The translations under genes and the position numbers were made by a program. Below are positions 1 through 15,354 of a DNA stretch of 64,000 nucleotides, one piece after another (the first letter of the stretch is position 1; each line of letters starts with the position of its first letter). Under the pieces are notes generated by a model. It made no database searches. It saw nothing but the letters and a program-made list of their open reading frames with translations, and was not told the origin of the DNA. This stretch comes from Diplosphaera chodatii (taxonomy: Eukaryota; Chlorophyta; Trebouxiophyceae; Prasiolales; Stichococcaceae): NCBI GenBank assembly GCA_032358165.1, contig JAALGY010000013.1, positions 186,001 through 250,000 on the forward strand, read 5' to 3'.

Positions 1-92
1 CGCGTATTTTGCATACTTGATTCGGTGGCCCCACCATGCTAGGGCCAGGGGCTCTTTGGCTTTGACCCTGCCATGGCGCACCCAAAGCAACT

Positions 93-2374
93 GTGGGCCG
101 CGGCACCTTGGGAAAAGCTGACGTGCTGCACTCACGCCCTTTCAGGCCGCTCGCCAGCGTTGCCAGCGGCCTTCAGGTGCCGCAGCGCAGCCCAGCAGCA
201 GCGCCGGCAGCCCGCGGCGCGTCTCACGGCAGTCGCAGCTGTGCGGGAGCACCTCGCCAGCCCGATCGGCAACAAAGGTCTGCTCAGCCCCTTCTGTGGC
301 GCCTGGCATCATCAACGATCAACGGCTTGCTCAACTCGAGCCGCAGGGCCCATGCAGTGGCATCTGCTTCTGCAGCTGGCCAATGTCCTTGGCGCGAGCA
401 GAGGTTTGGCGACATGCAAGAGACCGGCATGCCAGCTGACACCTCAGTGTTTGCATGTTTGACGACAGGCAGTCGCTACGCGGTCGTGGTGTCGCGGTTC
501 AACGAGCTGGTGACGCGGGCGCTGCTGGCGGGCGCGCTTGAGACCTTCAAGCGCTACAGGGTGCCCGAACAGAACGTCGAGGTGACCAGCACTGTACAGT
601 GCTGCCCGTCTTTTCTTGCAGCGGCTGTGGCCCTGCACCTGTGAGCTGGCCGCTTACGCTCACGCACACTGCTATCGACCCTGCAGGTCATCTGTCATGT
701 GCAAATGCGCAGCTGCAAGGTGGCACAACTCCACGGCACATGAAGTGGCACAACTTCACAGCCCTGCAAGCGTCTGCATGCAACCTCGCCGCAGGTGGTG
801 TGGGTGCCAGGGGCGTACGAGATCCCGGTGGTGGCGTCAGCAATGGCGCGGTCGGGGCGCTTTGATGCAGTCGTTGCCATCGGCACCGTGGTGCGTACAG
901 AAATTGATCCCTAAGCGCATCTCCGCCCCACCAAGGAGTTGGTGTCGTTTTCACGCCTGCAGAGCCACTGCGCAGCAGCACACGCTCATCGCCGTGCCTC
1001 GCTGTGCATTGCTTGGCAGGGCTGGGGCGGTCAGGCTCCCGCACGCTGCCCTCACTAACCGCTACCCTTGCTGGCCACCCTGCCAAGCTCGAAGTACACA
1101 GCTCACTGCTCCAGAGAGTGGTCTGCCAGACCGCAGCCCGTCGACGGCTCGCTGCTGGGTTGCAGGTGCGGGGGGAGACGACGCACTACGACGCGGTGGC
1201 GGGCGGCGCCGCGAACGGCGTGCTGGACGTGAGCCGGACCACGGGCGTGCCCACCATCTTCGGGGTGCTGACGACGGAGACCATGGAGCAGGTGGGCTGA
1301 GGTCCCGCAAGTGTAGGGTGTGCGGCAGGATTAGGATCGTGCCGTCCTGGGTACGACTGTAGGACGGGCTGCAATGGTCCTGTCGGTCGCCAGGGGGTCG
1401 CAGCGGTCAGCGGCCTGCCTCAGCGGGCCGCTGAGGGGGCCTGCTGACAAGGCGCCCTTGCATCAGAGGGGGTTGCGGTAGGAAGGACGCTGTGTGAGTC
1501 CTGACCTTGGTGGTGAGGCCTGCTGAGTCGGTCTGCTCGGGTCAAGGACTGCTCGGATAGGCAGGGAGGTCGTGATAATACTGATGTGGGGGTGTGCGCC
1601 TGCTGCGGTAGGCGCAAATGCGGGGTGTCAGTAACCTAGGCTGCAGGCGTCACACAACTGCATGGCACAGCCAAGCCTGATCTGGCCAGTGCCTGTGTGT
1701 GTTGCAAGGGTTCCAGGCTGCATCTGCATCCACCTTCGCACTCCCTAGTCAACACAGCTAGCAGGGACGAGTCCCTTGGGTCGACTACTGGGCCCGGGCT
1801 CATATCGTGGTACGAACCCCCGCCATTTTTCGAGCGGGCTGTACTTCAGCTTCGTACAGAGGTTAATGTACAAATTAGTACACGGTCTGGGGTGCCGAGA
1901 TAGGGACACACGCCAGCTGTCACAAAGTCCTCCACAACGCAGCTTGGTGCTGCAAAGCAACTGCGAAGTAATGTCGCAAAACCTACGTGCAACCGCCTGC
2001 AAAAATGCCTGTGGCGTGCGCTGCAGGCGCAGGATCGGGCGGGCGGCAAAGCGGGCAACAAGGGCAGCGAGGCGGCGCTGACCGCCCTGGAGATGGCCAA
2101 CCTGCTGTCCCAGGTGCTGCACACAGACGCTCCGATCCTTGCTGTGGCTTGCTTGCTGCTTGCACATCCTGTAGGCACGTGCACTGACTGTGGCGCCCAA
2201 CGGTGCAACAAGTGTGCTGCGCATCATGGCTCTCTTGACAGCATCGTGCTGTGTCAGCATCAGTCTCGTGCCCGCTGGTATCCATTGCTTTCATACCGTG
2301 TGTGCTCTTGCCCACAGCTGCGGGCAGATGGTCTTGCCTCACCGGCATGGGGTGTCGAGGCAGCGGACAGTTAG
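93..2374 (+). CDS. ribH: 6,7-dimethyl-8-ribityllumazine synthase (riboflavin biosynthesis), probably plastid-targeted
   Basis: This enzyme condenses 5-amino-6-ribitylamino-uracil with dihydroxybutanone phosphate to give lumazine, the penultimate step to riboflavin. Five exons join in phase: 93-581, 795-890, 1166-1291, 2027-2113 and 2318-2374, giving about 284 residues. Residues 1-125 are Arg/Ala/Ser-rich like a plastid transit peptide. The enzyme core follows, with the early motif [15 protein letters not shown], then [14 protein letters not shown] (exon 2), RGETTHYD with the catalytic-type His near residue 202 (exon 3), and the C-terminal helix [20 protein letters not shown] (exon 4). The last exon adds a short tail. 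The start is uncertain: the first exon could begin at 93, or part of the presequence could come from an exon left of the window, because the window begins only 92 bp upstream. The identity of the core is very secure. Confidence 0.93.
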
Positions 2375-3217
2375 AGTTGGCGGTGTGCCGAGCGAGCGTG
2401 GCTTGCCTGCAGGAGCGGACTAGTGAACCTGGAGTGCATCATTCTGGGACGTGTAGCATGTTTGGGTGTTTGCCAGCAGTGTGCATCAACTGTGCATGGT
2501 CGGTGCTGCCTCGGGGACTTTGTGTTGCAACATCCAGATGCGTCTGCTGTACAGTACTGCATGATCCCCACCAGACCTCACACGCCATTTGCAGAAAGTT
2601 GACGACCGTGATGCCCTGACAACGACAGAATTCGTCCGAAGGCAGCCATGCACGTGCACTCAGACGAGCATGGCGTCAATTGAACCCAGCAAAACGGATG
2701 CAGCTGCTGCGCCCCGCTCAATGGAGCAAAGGCGGCGCACATCCAAGTGAATCGTTTTAGAGCACCCACTGTAGGGTGTGGCACATACTAGCAAACCACG
2801 GAATGCCCAGGTCGCACGAGGGACCACAAGCAAGGAGGTCCAGCACAGGCAGCAGCAGTGCCGCGGATCCGAAACAAACGAATGTTCAGAGCAGTGCGGT
2901 GTGTCGTGTACACAGCTAAGGAATCGTTTTAAGAAGCCGGACTACACGTCCCCTGCTTCAGGGGACATCAGCGGCTCTAGACAAACTTGCAGAAGAGCAG
3001 AGGCGTCAGAGGATGTGTAGACCCGCCCTCTAGTCAGCCATGCTCTGCCTCCGGCGCGGCCGGCCGTGCTTATGCCTTGCGCAGCAGTTCAGCGTGTCCA
3101 TTGATGGTTGCTTTGGCTGGAATTGAAGTTGCGGCCGCTGCGAGCTGCCACTGCTGCACGGCAGCAGATGCAGGGGCAGCCGCTGCGGCCGCTGCCTGCT
3201 GACGCAACTGACACGCC
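2375..3217. other. Convergent intergenic/3' UTR stretch
   Basis: This stretch lies between the stop of lumazine synthase (+) and the stop of the coiled-coil gene (-), so it should hold two 3' UTRs. I see no exon with recognisable protein similarity. The only structure that stands out is a perfect 8-bp hairpin, GTCCCCTG-CTT-CAGGGGAC, at 2948-2966. Confidence 0.5.
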
Positions 3218-4682
3218 TCAGCGGCAGCGAACGGGCAGGGTGTTGCGCAGCGCCAGGGCCGCCAGCAGCTGCGACTGGTTGGGGGGCTGCTGCGGCGGCG
3301 GCGGCGCAGCCCACAGGTACGTCTGCAGGTACTGCCGGTCGTACTGCGCGACCTGCGGCGACATGTGCGATTGAGGGTGTCAGCGCTCACGGCGCTGCAG
3401 GCATGGTTGTTCCCATGGCGCAGGACTTGGCGGGTGTGGCGGCCCACGAGAGCCAGCAGACCAAGCTGCTGAGTTGCCTGCCGACTGCTGGCCTGTGACA
3501 CAGCGAGTACGGCAGAGTGTGGCTGCGGGTGCAAGCGTATCATCGCCAGCAACGCACCTGAGTGACAGCATATATTGGAGGGCGCACCTGGGACAGGGGC
3601 TTGCCGGCGTAGGGCCCGCTGCTGAGCACCACCCGGCCGTCGAGCGACACGACAAACTGCCCCGCGGAGTCGGCGCTCAGGAAGCGCGGCATGGGGTCCG
3701 GCGGCGCCGCCCGATGCGCCACCGGCCGGTGCGGCGCCTGCAGCCGCATGTCAGGCAGGGTCGGATGTCGGGGGTGGGCGAACATTGTGGCTGTGCTGCT
3801 GCTGCAGCATCGGATGCACCGTCTCGAGCATCAACATGCAGACAGAGGCGGATGGCGCCTCAAAGCGTGGCGGGTCGAACCCGACAACCCTGTGATTGTG
3901 AGTGCAGCGGCCCAGCCGGCGGTGCTTGGCGGCTGCCCACCTGCGGCGTGGTCGGCGGGGAGGGGGTGCGGCGGTCCGCCTGGCACGCGGCGACGGCGGC
4001 CTTGAGCATCTCCACCTCGGCGGAACGGCGCGCCAGGCGCACCTCCAGCCCGGTGATGCGCGCCGTCAGGTCGCTGTCCCTGCAGGGCCGGCGAGCGACA
4101 AGTCAAGCTGGAGGTTCAAGCGTGCCCAGAATGAGGAGGGAAGGCCCGCAGGGGTGGTTGGAGGTCCGACTCGTGCGGCATGGGAGGTGCGGTATCAAGT
4201 AAGCGGGTGCAAGATAGATCTACACGGGGCCAAGGCTCGGGGAGCAGCAGCGGCGGGATCTGAGCCGGAAGCTGGCCCCAGGTGCACCGCAGACATCGGG
4301 GCAGCGTGCGTGAGCCTGCTGTGCCAGTGGGCAGAGTCCAGCAGGCATGATGTGACGCCGCGGCGGGAGTTCAAGCGGCGCACCCCGAGTCCGCGTCGGA
4401 CATGTAGCCGTCGTCCTCGACCATGTCGTCTGATTCGACGTCGTCGCTGCCGCCAAATGAGCAGGTCGCCATGCCCGCTGCCAGGTGGTCCTGTTGGCTG
4501 CTGTGCAGGGTCTGCTGAGATCCCGGCGCGCTGCTGCATGCTGCGCTGCTGCAGGGCCGGCTGTCCGGACTGGCTGCCGTCTGGTGAGCCTTCTGAGAGC
4601 TATACAGGTGATTGGCCTGCTGCATGTCGACGTCCGCACCCGCGGCTGCCGCCGCATGGCCGCCGCTGTTGGTGCTGACCAT
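3218..4682 (-). CDS. Small acidic coiled-coil protein, unknown function
   Basis: I do not recognise a named family. Four exons join in phase on the minus strand: 4682-4384, 4079-3941, 3737-3588 and 3352-3218, giving about 240 residues. The Ser/Gln/Ala-rich N-terminus (start MVSTNSGGH) leads to an acidic patch, SDDVESDDMVEDDGYMSDAD, near residue 85-100. A predicted coiled coil follows (DLTARITGLEVRLARRSAEV...), then a short conserved-looking segment (FVVSLDGRVVLSSGPYAGKP), and finally a Gln/Pro-rich tail ending LALRNTLPVRCR. Donors and acceptors are all consensus (GTGCGC or GTGGGC donors, CAG acceptors). The start is the first in-frame Met after a possible acceptor at about 4694, so an upstream non-coding or coding exon cannot be excluded. 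The mix of acidic region and coiled coil would fit a regulatory or scaffold protein, but this is only inference. Confidence 0.6.
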
Positions 4683-5965
4683 GCCAGCCAGCGCGTCGCT
4701 GCGCGAAATAAACAGGAACGTAACAGGGCAGTAGGCAATACTGTTGTTGATAACAGGAATACCTACTTGTTTGATTTGGCGCAGCCGAGTCGTAGACTCA
4801 CGACACACAACGCCATCCTTAAGGGCTGGTGTACGATGCGGTAACCCAGTGATTGGGCGTTGGCTAATCCGCGGGTGTCGTGACCCGTGAAGACGATTGA
4901 CACCCACCCGCAGTGCAGCATCTGTCAAGGGGTAGCAATGGCCTGCGGTATTGCCGAATGTGTTCCGCAGCTCTGTTTGCCGCGTTCCCTCAACAATAAT
5001 CGAGCAAATGTGCGGTCGGTACCCCGCGCCCACGAATGTTGGAGGTTTCCAGGTTTCAAAATAGCGAAGCCAGTCAGGGCAAGAACGCACAGCGCATACA
5101 TCGACTTTGGTGTGCCGATTGCGTTGGCACAAGCCCTGTTTGTACCCACTAACAGTCGCCTAATCCGACAGTGGCCCCTGCAGCAGCTGGGCGCGAAGCC
5201 ACTAGTAGCGGATTCATGACCTGCCCAGGTCGCGACAACGACGGAACCTGTGCCACCTGTGCTGCCAGCTGTTAGGACAAGACACACGGCATCGTGTGTA
5301 GTCGGTGAATAGTGAACAAGCGCTGCCAGGGGTCCCGGGCGCCGTGGCTGTCACGGAACGCAATGATCAAAAGTCATAGTGTACTGGACCGTCTCGTCAA
5401 AGAATTGCCGTGCAGCCACTTTCAGCACACGACGTTCGTCGCACCAACGGACCCCTCCCTACTGACTAGTTGGCTGCAAATCGCCGAGCAAAGCCACAGA
5501 TGTGCGCCGGGACGTGCCCTGACAGGACTGTCTTGAACCCTTCGGCTGCCAGTCGCAAAACACGGCTTACCTGTTTAAACTTGCTTTCTCGGGGCGCAGC
5601 GGCCGCGGCGCTTGCTGTTTTGCGTTACGCCTTGTCGAATATCATACGGCCCTGGCGTCGGGCGCGGCAGCCTGGCAGGAGTGTGCAGTTTGAGGCCGAT
5701 TTGCTAACGGGCTGCCCGAAACACAACAGCGGGATTCCCTCGCCATGAACCCGCTTGCTTCCATACCCTGCCACGTCATGCCCACGAAACCTTGCCTCAC
5801 GACAGGACAATGCCTGCCTGTGAAAGCAATAGATTTCTTGTTCAGCACCAGTATCTTGTGTCTGGAAAAGCGCATCAGTACTGCTCCGAGCTGTAGGCTG
5901 CGTGCTTGTAGCCCCAAAAGCTCATTCTCATCCAGCATCCACTGCACCCACCTCAGCTGGCTGCA
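4683..5965. promoter_or_regulatory. Divergent intergenic region (shared 5' side of coiled-coil gene and glutaredoxin gene)
   Basis: About 1.3 kb separates two divergently transcribed starts, so it should contain both promoters and 5' UTRs. Open frames here are short and show no exon-like conservation. I cannot point to a specific promoter element. Confidence 0.4.
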
Positions 5966-7096
5966 ATGGCGCTTGCGAGGGGCTCACTCGGCCTGCTCGC
6001 GCGCAGCCTGACCGCACGCCTGAACCCTGCAGGTGCCACCTGCATCACCAGTGAAGCATTTGCAGCCTGGCATGCACCTCAGCATGCCCAAACCTTTGCG
6101 GGTGCAGCTTGGGCACGCAGGCATGGCCCAACCCGCGGAGCTGCACACAGCTAGTGTCGTATTACTCCCTGCCGCGTGCATGCACACCTGCCGCGTGTCG
6201 GTAACCTGGCAGCTGTGATGTATGCAAGGCGGGACGGCCGTGCTACGGAGCCTCGCAACCGGCGCAGAGGCGGACGACATGCACGACGACTTCAAGCCGC
6301 AGTTCAAGGCGCAGCGGTCCGGTGCTGTGGAGGACACCATCCGGCACGACATCTCTACCAACAAAGTCCTGCTGTATATGAAGGTCCGCCCGGTTGCCTT
6401 GGTTGCAGAGGCATCTCGTGTTCCATGCGTTGGATGTGCAGCATTACGCACTGTGAACGTCATCACAAGAAGGCTTCGCTGTGGTGCCTGGTGTGGACAC
6501 CACACCTGGTTCCACTGCAGGGCGACCCTGAGGCACCGATGTGCGGCTTCAGCAACATGGCATGCCAGATCCTGAGCGCATATGGTATGTCACAAACCCA
6601 CAACCTTACGTCTGTGCCCTAGCGCTCTTTCTGACGCCAGCCTCTCGGCTTTTGCCTTCGACGTCAAGCTGCTGTGCTTGTCACTGCAACTGTTAAGGTA
6701 TGCGCTCACCCCTTACATGGTTTTCCGCATGACAGATGTGGACTTCCAAAGTCGCAATGTGCTGGCGGACCCCGACCTCAGGGAAGCCATCAAGAAATTC
6801 AGCAACTGGCCCACGATCCCTCAGGTGCACTCGCAACCTGCACCTGCTGTGCATATCTCACCTGTGCAGCATGTCTCAAAGTGTTCGTCTGGTCTGCCCG
6901 CATCCGGGACAGCGGGTTGCTGTGAAAATGTGTGCCCAAAGCCGAGTGAGTTTGACTAAGCTCACGTGTTGTCACCATGCAGCTGTACATCAAGGGCGAG
7001 TTTGTGGGCGGCAGTGACATCTTGATGGGCCTCCACCGCAGCGGCGACCTACGGACGCTGCTGTCGGATGGGCCCAAGGAGCACTCGGCAGCTTGA
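5966..7096 (+). CDS. GRXS15: Mitochondrial CGFS monothiol glutaredoxin (GRXS15/Grx5 type)
   Basis: This is a class II monothiol glutaredoxin, which acts in mitochondrial Fe-S cluster transfer. Five exons join in phase: 5966-6032, 6229-6383, 6521-6584, 6736-6824 and 6983-7096, giving 162 residues (Arabidopsis GRXS15 is about 169). The N-terminus ([20 protein letters not shown]) is an Arg-rich amphipathic presequence typical of mitochondria. The active site PMCGFSNMA has the single Cys at residue 82. The glutathione-binding features [13 protein letters not shown] and [15 protein letters not shown] follow in exons 4-5. The protein ends a few residues after the domain, as in single-domain family members, so it is not a multi-domain GRXS17. 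The gene is convergent with the S-adenosylhomocysteine hydrolase gene downstream. Start, stop and all splice phases agree. Confidence 0.93.
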
Positions 7097-8008
7097 GCTG
7101 CCAACAGCAGGCAGTGGTGGATGCTACGCCGCTGCACTGGATGCTGCACGATCAAGTAGCAGACAGACGGCAAAGGCGCTCTATGCGCTGGATGCTTGTG
7201 CTGCAGACACTTGACTTTGACCTGCAAAACTTCGCAGGTTCAATGCGCTGGAACCTGGTGCTGATATACATAGCGAATGGCAGGCTAGGTCAAGTGGTGG
7301 TGCACGAGACACTGATGATAGATCCAGCGTTTGAGAGAGGTGTGTGGTTGACATTTTGGTTGAAGAGGAATTGAGTGTTGAGCTGTGAGCAATGCGTTCC
7401 CTTTGTCCGACCCCTTGTCTGCTGTGCTTGTCTGATGTGCGTCGGCCGCTTCGAGGCATGAGTGAGACAGGAAAGGGACGCAGAGTGCTGTCCAACCCTA
7501 AGGTGTGTCACGGTGCAACGAAGCAGCAGTGCATGGTTCATGAAGCAGCACGATCGCAGTTGCAGGAAGTCTCGGAGGGTGTTACAACCAGGCCACAAGC
7601 GCAAGCCAAGGGCACAGGTTCTGAGCAATATTGAGCAAGTCCTTCCATCGATAAATCATAATTCTGCTGCCATCTGAAAACGTACAGGGTCCCAGAGGGC
7701 TCTGGGAAAGCGCTGCGCGGGGATGAGGCCAGCAAATTTAGCACTCAGACCCCCGCACAGCCGCTCTCTGAATGGGTGTACAGATCCAGACATCACGTCA
7801 CATATGGTCCGGGCCGCCGCCTGCCAGCATGGTGCGTGCCAGTGTTCGGCGCCCGGGCCCTGTGTGCGGCGCCAGAGCTGGCTGCCAATTTTGGCGGCAT
7901 GCCTCCCGCGGTGGGCGAACTGGGGTCTGTGTTCGCCGGGAGGGCTGCGCCGCCGCCCGCTGCTCAGCCGCTGCAATGGCAACGGTGGCTGCTGGGGCTT
8001 GCCGGTGC
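7097..8008. other. Convergent intergenic/3' UTR stretch
   Basis: This region lies between the glutaredoxin stop (+) and the S-adenosylhomocysteine hydrolase stop (-). It contains no exon I can support and should consist of two 3' UTRs. Confidence 0.45.
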
Positions 8009-12271
<4,263 letters not shown>

Positions 12272-12642
12272 GATGACGACTGTGATGTCTGCAACCAGGC
12301 TGGGTCGGTGATCAAACGGTAGAAGGGGCTCGCAGACGGACGAGCACGGGCATTTGCAGCAAGAAGTTGCTGAGCCGCCTTGACCCCTTGAGCGGTTGGC
12401 GAAAGGCAGCCGTTGTTGATAGGAGCAGTCTGGACATCCCTATCACTGCTCACCCGGACAGTGAGTGGGACATCAGAGTGCTTGGCCCCACAAGTTGTTG
12501 CATAGTAGGTCTGTAGCCTCCCCTTAATGACAGTAGTGTATGTTGTTCGTGCACACAGCGATCCAGCTCGTCCTTGCAATTCAAATGCATTTCTGCAAGT
12601 TGCATGCATCAGCAACAGGCAGTCTTGCCGCAGCCAGGGGCG
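12272..12642. promoter_or_regulatory. 5' region of SAHH / 3' region of the substrate-binding-protein gene
   Basis: These 371 bp separate the SAHH start from the stop of the next minus-strand gene. The two genes are in tandem, so the segment must hold the upstream gene's terminator and the SAHH promoter. No specific motif was identified. Confidence 0.4.
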
Positions 12643-15354
12643 TCACGCATGAGCTTCATTATTGCTACCACACACGCCGCTGGCCCTGGCGTGCAGCGGG
12701 GGCATGAACGTCTGTGGCTGCAGCGCCTGCTGCAGGGTCAGCAGCGTGGCTCCGGTATGGCCCCACAGCCCAGCAAGCTCCGGATGGATTGCCTCTGCTA
12801 CAATCTCCGCTGAATGCACCACTCGCGGGCTGCGCATCAGGGACACGGCAGCAAGTCAGGAGGCGCCACTACCCCAAGCATCTTCTGTAGGGTAGCACAG
12901 CTCGAGGAAGCACAGCAGTGACATCTCTTGACTGGCAGCTGACACGGAATACCTAGACCGATTGAAGTATGTGAGGCCGTCAGCCACAAAGACCCGGCCC
13001 TCACGAGCACATCGCATCCCCTGCCACTCTGCAGACACCAGCACAGCCCGCTAACACGACGTGCAGAAGGAACTGTACAGGTCTACTATGCACATGCTGA
13101 CACCAGTTCTACAGGTTTTGGTGTCATGGACAGTAATGCTTTAGTCGGTGTCCGTGGCTGCCAGCCTACCTGCTGACTGCAGGTACTCCGCCTCGCCCAG
13201 ATCCTTGGCGCTGCGCTTCAGGACAAAGCCTGCACACAGTGGCATGAGAGGCCCTGCGTTAGGCTCGACCTCAGGCATGCAGAACAAGCACACAGGCAGA
13301 AAGTCGTGCAATGACCCAGACATGTGCATCTGTGGATGCAGGTGGTGGTCGATGCATTGGGTTACGGCAGAAAGTGCCGGCATGCACATCGACTGGCGCA
13401 GCGTACCGCAGGGGGCGAAGATGATGCAGTCTGGGTCCGAGGCGGCAAGCTCCTGCAGGCTGAGCGTCGCCACGTGGCCCCCCGGGTCCCCGAACAGGCA
13501 CTCCGCGCCCGCCGCCTGAGCCAGCTCCGGGTGCCTGCTTACGACAAGACGTTGCTGTTGGCACAGAGGAGGGGCCCTTGCTGCCGGAGCCACTGCACGA
13601 TGTGTCGCACTGAACTTGACTCGTGCAGTGCTGGGCGCGCGCGAGTCGTCAAGCCAGCACTGCCGCGACACAGCAGCCAGTACGATGCTTGTGGTGGTAC
13701 TGAAGCACGCAGGGTGCTGGGAGGCCGAGACAGGTAGCTGCAGGGTTGTACCAGTGGCCGCTGCCCATGATAGGATCGATCCACTCCAGCAGTGCCACCC
13801 TGGGCCGGCGCCCATTCGCTGAGCTGCCCGTGACATCCGCCACTGTGTCCCTCACGCTGCTCACGATGCCGTTCATCCAGGCGGCCACGCGGCGCCCTCG
13901 GTTGGGCACCCCCAGCGCCTCAGCGATGTTGGTAACATCACCTGTAGGTGACAACACAGAGTTGGAAGCCATGATGATAAATGGGGTGATGGGACGCGCG
14001 GGCGCAGTGACACTTCTGCCCGGCTGTGTTGGTCGACTGCTGAGCACAAAGGCGCATGAGCCCACCTGAGACCTTGCAGCCCTCAACAAAGTTGCCCAGG
14101 ATGCGGCGAGACAGCAGCACACTGCAGGGTGTACAACAGGTGAATGCCCAGCAACCCGCTCACTGCAGATGTCGGCGATGCTGTGCGGCACCAGGGAGAT
14201 GATGCGCACTGCGTCGGCGCCCACCACCACCTGCCCGTCCTGCCATTCGCACTTGGCCTGCAGGACACCGAGTTGGCGCTTGGCAGCCACTGATCTCACA
14301 CACAGGGCTCTGACCAACGCCTTGGCCCCCCGCTGCCGCCACCTTCTGAGCCTCAACGTGCACCACATCTTCAGCGTGCACTATCACAAGTACTTCCAAC
14401 ACGGCAGCGGGCGCACACTCGGTGGCTGCCCATGTCTGCATATTTGTCCTGCGGCGGAGGTCGCACTTGATGCCAGGGCCGGGCTAGCGGAGGAGTATAT
14501 GTACCTGGCAGGAGGATGCCCAGGCCTCCACGGCTTCCCGCAGCTGCGGCTCGGACACCGCACACACGCGGCACTGGTCCTGCGTGATGATGACGTTCGC
14601 TTTGAGCTGCGCCAGCCTGCGAGGCGCCACCGGAGCTGGGATCAGGAAGGCAGTCGGCCGGGGTTTGGTACACCACCCAAATCAGCATCCCGGTGGTATG
14701 TCGCACATCCTTCATGTTCCGATCAGTTGCTTGACTCGATGCCCACCTGTCAGCGTATATGGTGTACACGCAGCGGCCCGCCTGCAGGCAGTCATGGTGG
14801 CATCTTGCAACTCAGTGGCATGGGGAGCAACACCAGTAACGTGCAAACCCATGCTTCCCCATCTGTCAGCTGCCTCAGCACCGCTACCGACCTTCACGAT
14901 GTCCCGCACGGCGGTATCAATGGCAATGCTCGGCGCATTGGGGTCCATGTTGGGCTCTGAGCAAGACGGCAGCTGCATGCAACCGTCAGATACGAGGGGT
15001 TACTGCAGGACTGCCAGGCTGGGACGTATCAGACTGCAATCATGTGCATCTGCAGGCTGAGCTCGGCATGCAGCCGGGCTTCGCTGTCTGGGGTGTTGAA
15101 CGTCACAGCGTCCTGCTCACATGCATGACGCTGCCAGGATAGTCGCACTCGTGGCTGATGCCAACCAGCGTGTGCGCCATGCCAAGCCGCGCCACAATCT
15201 CCGTGGACGCTGCGGGTGCAAGGTAGGGGTTTTGAAAGGATGTTGATGCGAGTTGATCCCATGGTGGGCAGGCGGCATGCGGTGTGCAGATCGAACACAC
15301 ATCACCTGACAGCAGCGACACCACGCGCAGCGGTCTGCCATCATGTGATGCCAT
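12643..15354 (-). CDS. FecB/BtuF-type substrate-binding domain protein without signal peptide
   Basis: The predicted 366-residue protein has the two-lobed fold signature of cobalamin/siderophore-binding ABC proteins. The first lobe starts PLRVVSLLSASTEIVARLG and contains VGISHECDYPGSV. A segment ANVIITQDQCRVCAV follows. The linker has AEALGVPNRGRRVAAWM. The second lobe has RVALLEWIDPIMGSGHWHPE, AASDPDCIIFAPCGF, and near the end GRVFVADGLTYFNRS. Eleven exons join in phase: 15354-15306, 15209-15121, 14972-14892, 14781-14747, 14616-14505, 14257-14164, 13941-13752, 13534-13407, 13229-13170, 13028-12953 and 12829-12643. The N-terminus begins almost directly with the fold and has no secretion signal or transit peptide, so the protein looks cytosolic; no transporter partner is nearby. 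The in-frame Met at 15450 would add 32 residues, with no better targeting signal. The ligand is unknown; cobalamin or metal chelates are inference from the family. Confidence 0.85.

Noticed and set aside
2948..2966. Perfect 8-bp hairpin as a bacterial-type terminator
   Set aside because: This is a nuclear eukaryotic locus, there is no T-run, and one short hairpin in 64 kb is expected by chance.
3850..3900. tRNA T-arm-like sequence (GGGTTCGACCC on the minus strand)
   Set aside because: No matching acceptor, D or anticodon arms are found at the right distances, and it lies in an intron of the coiled-coil gene.
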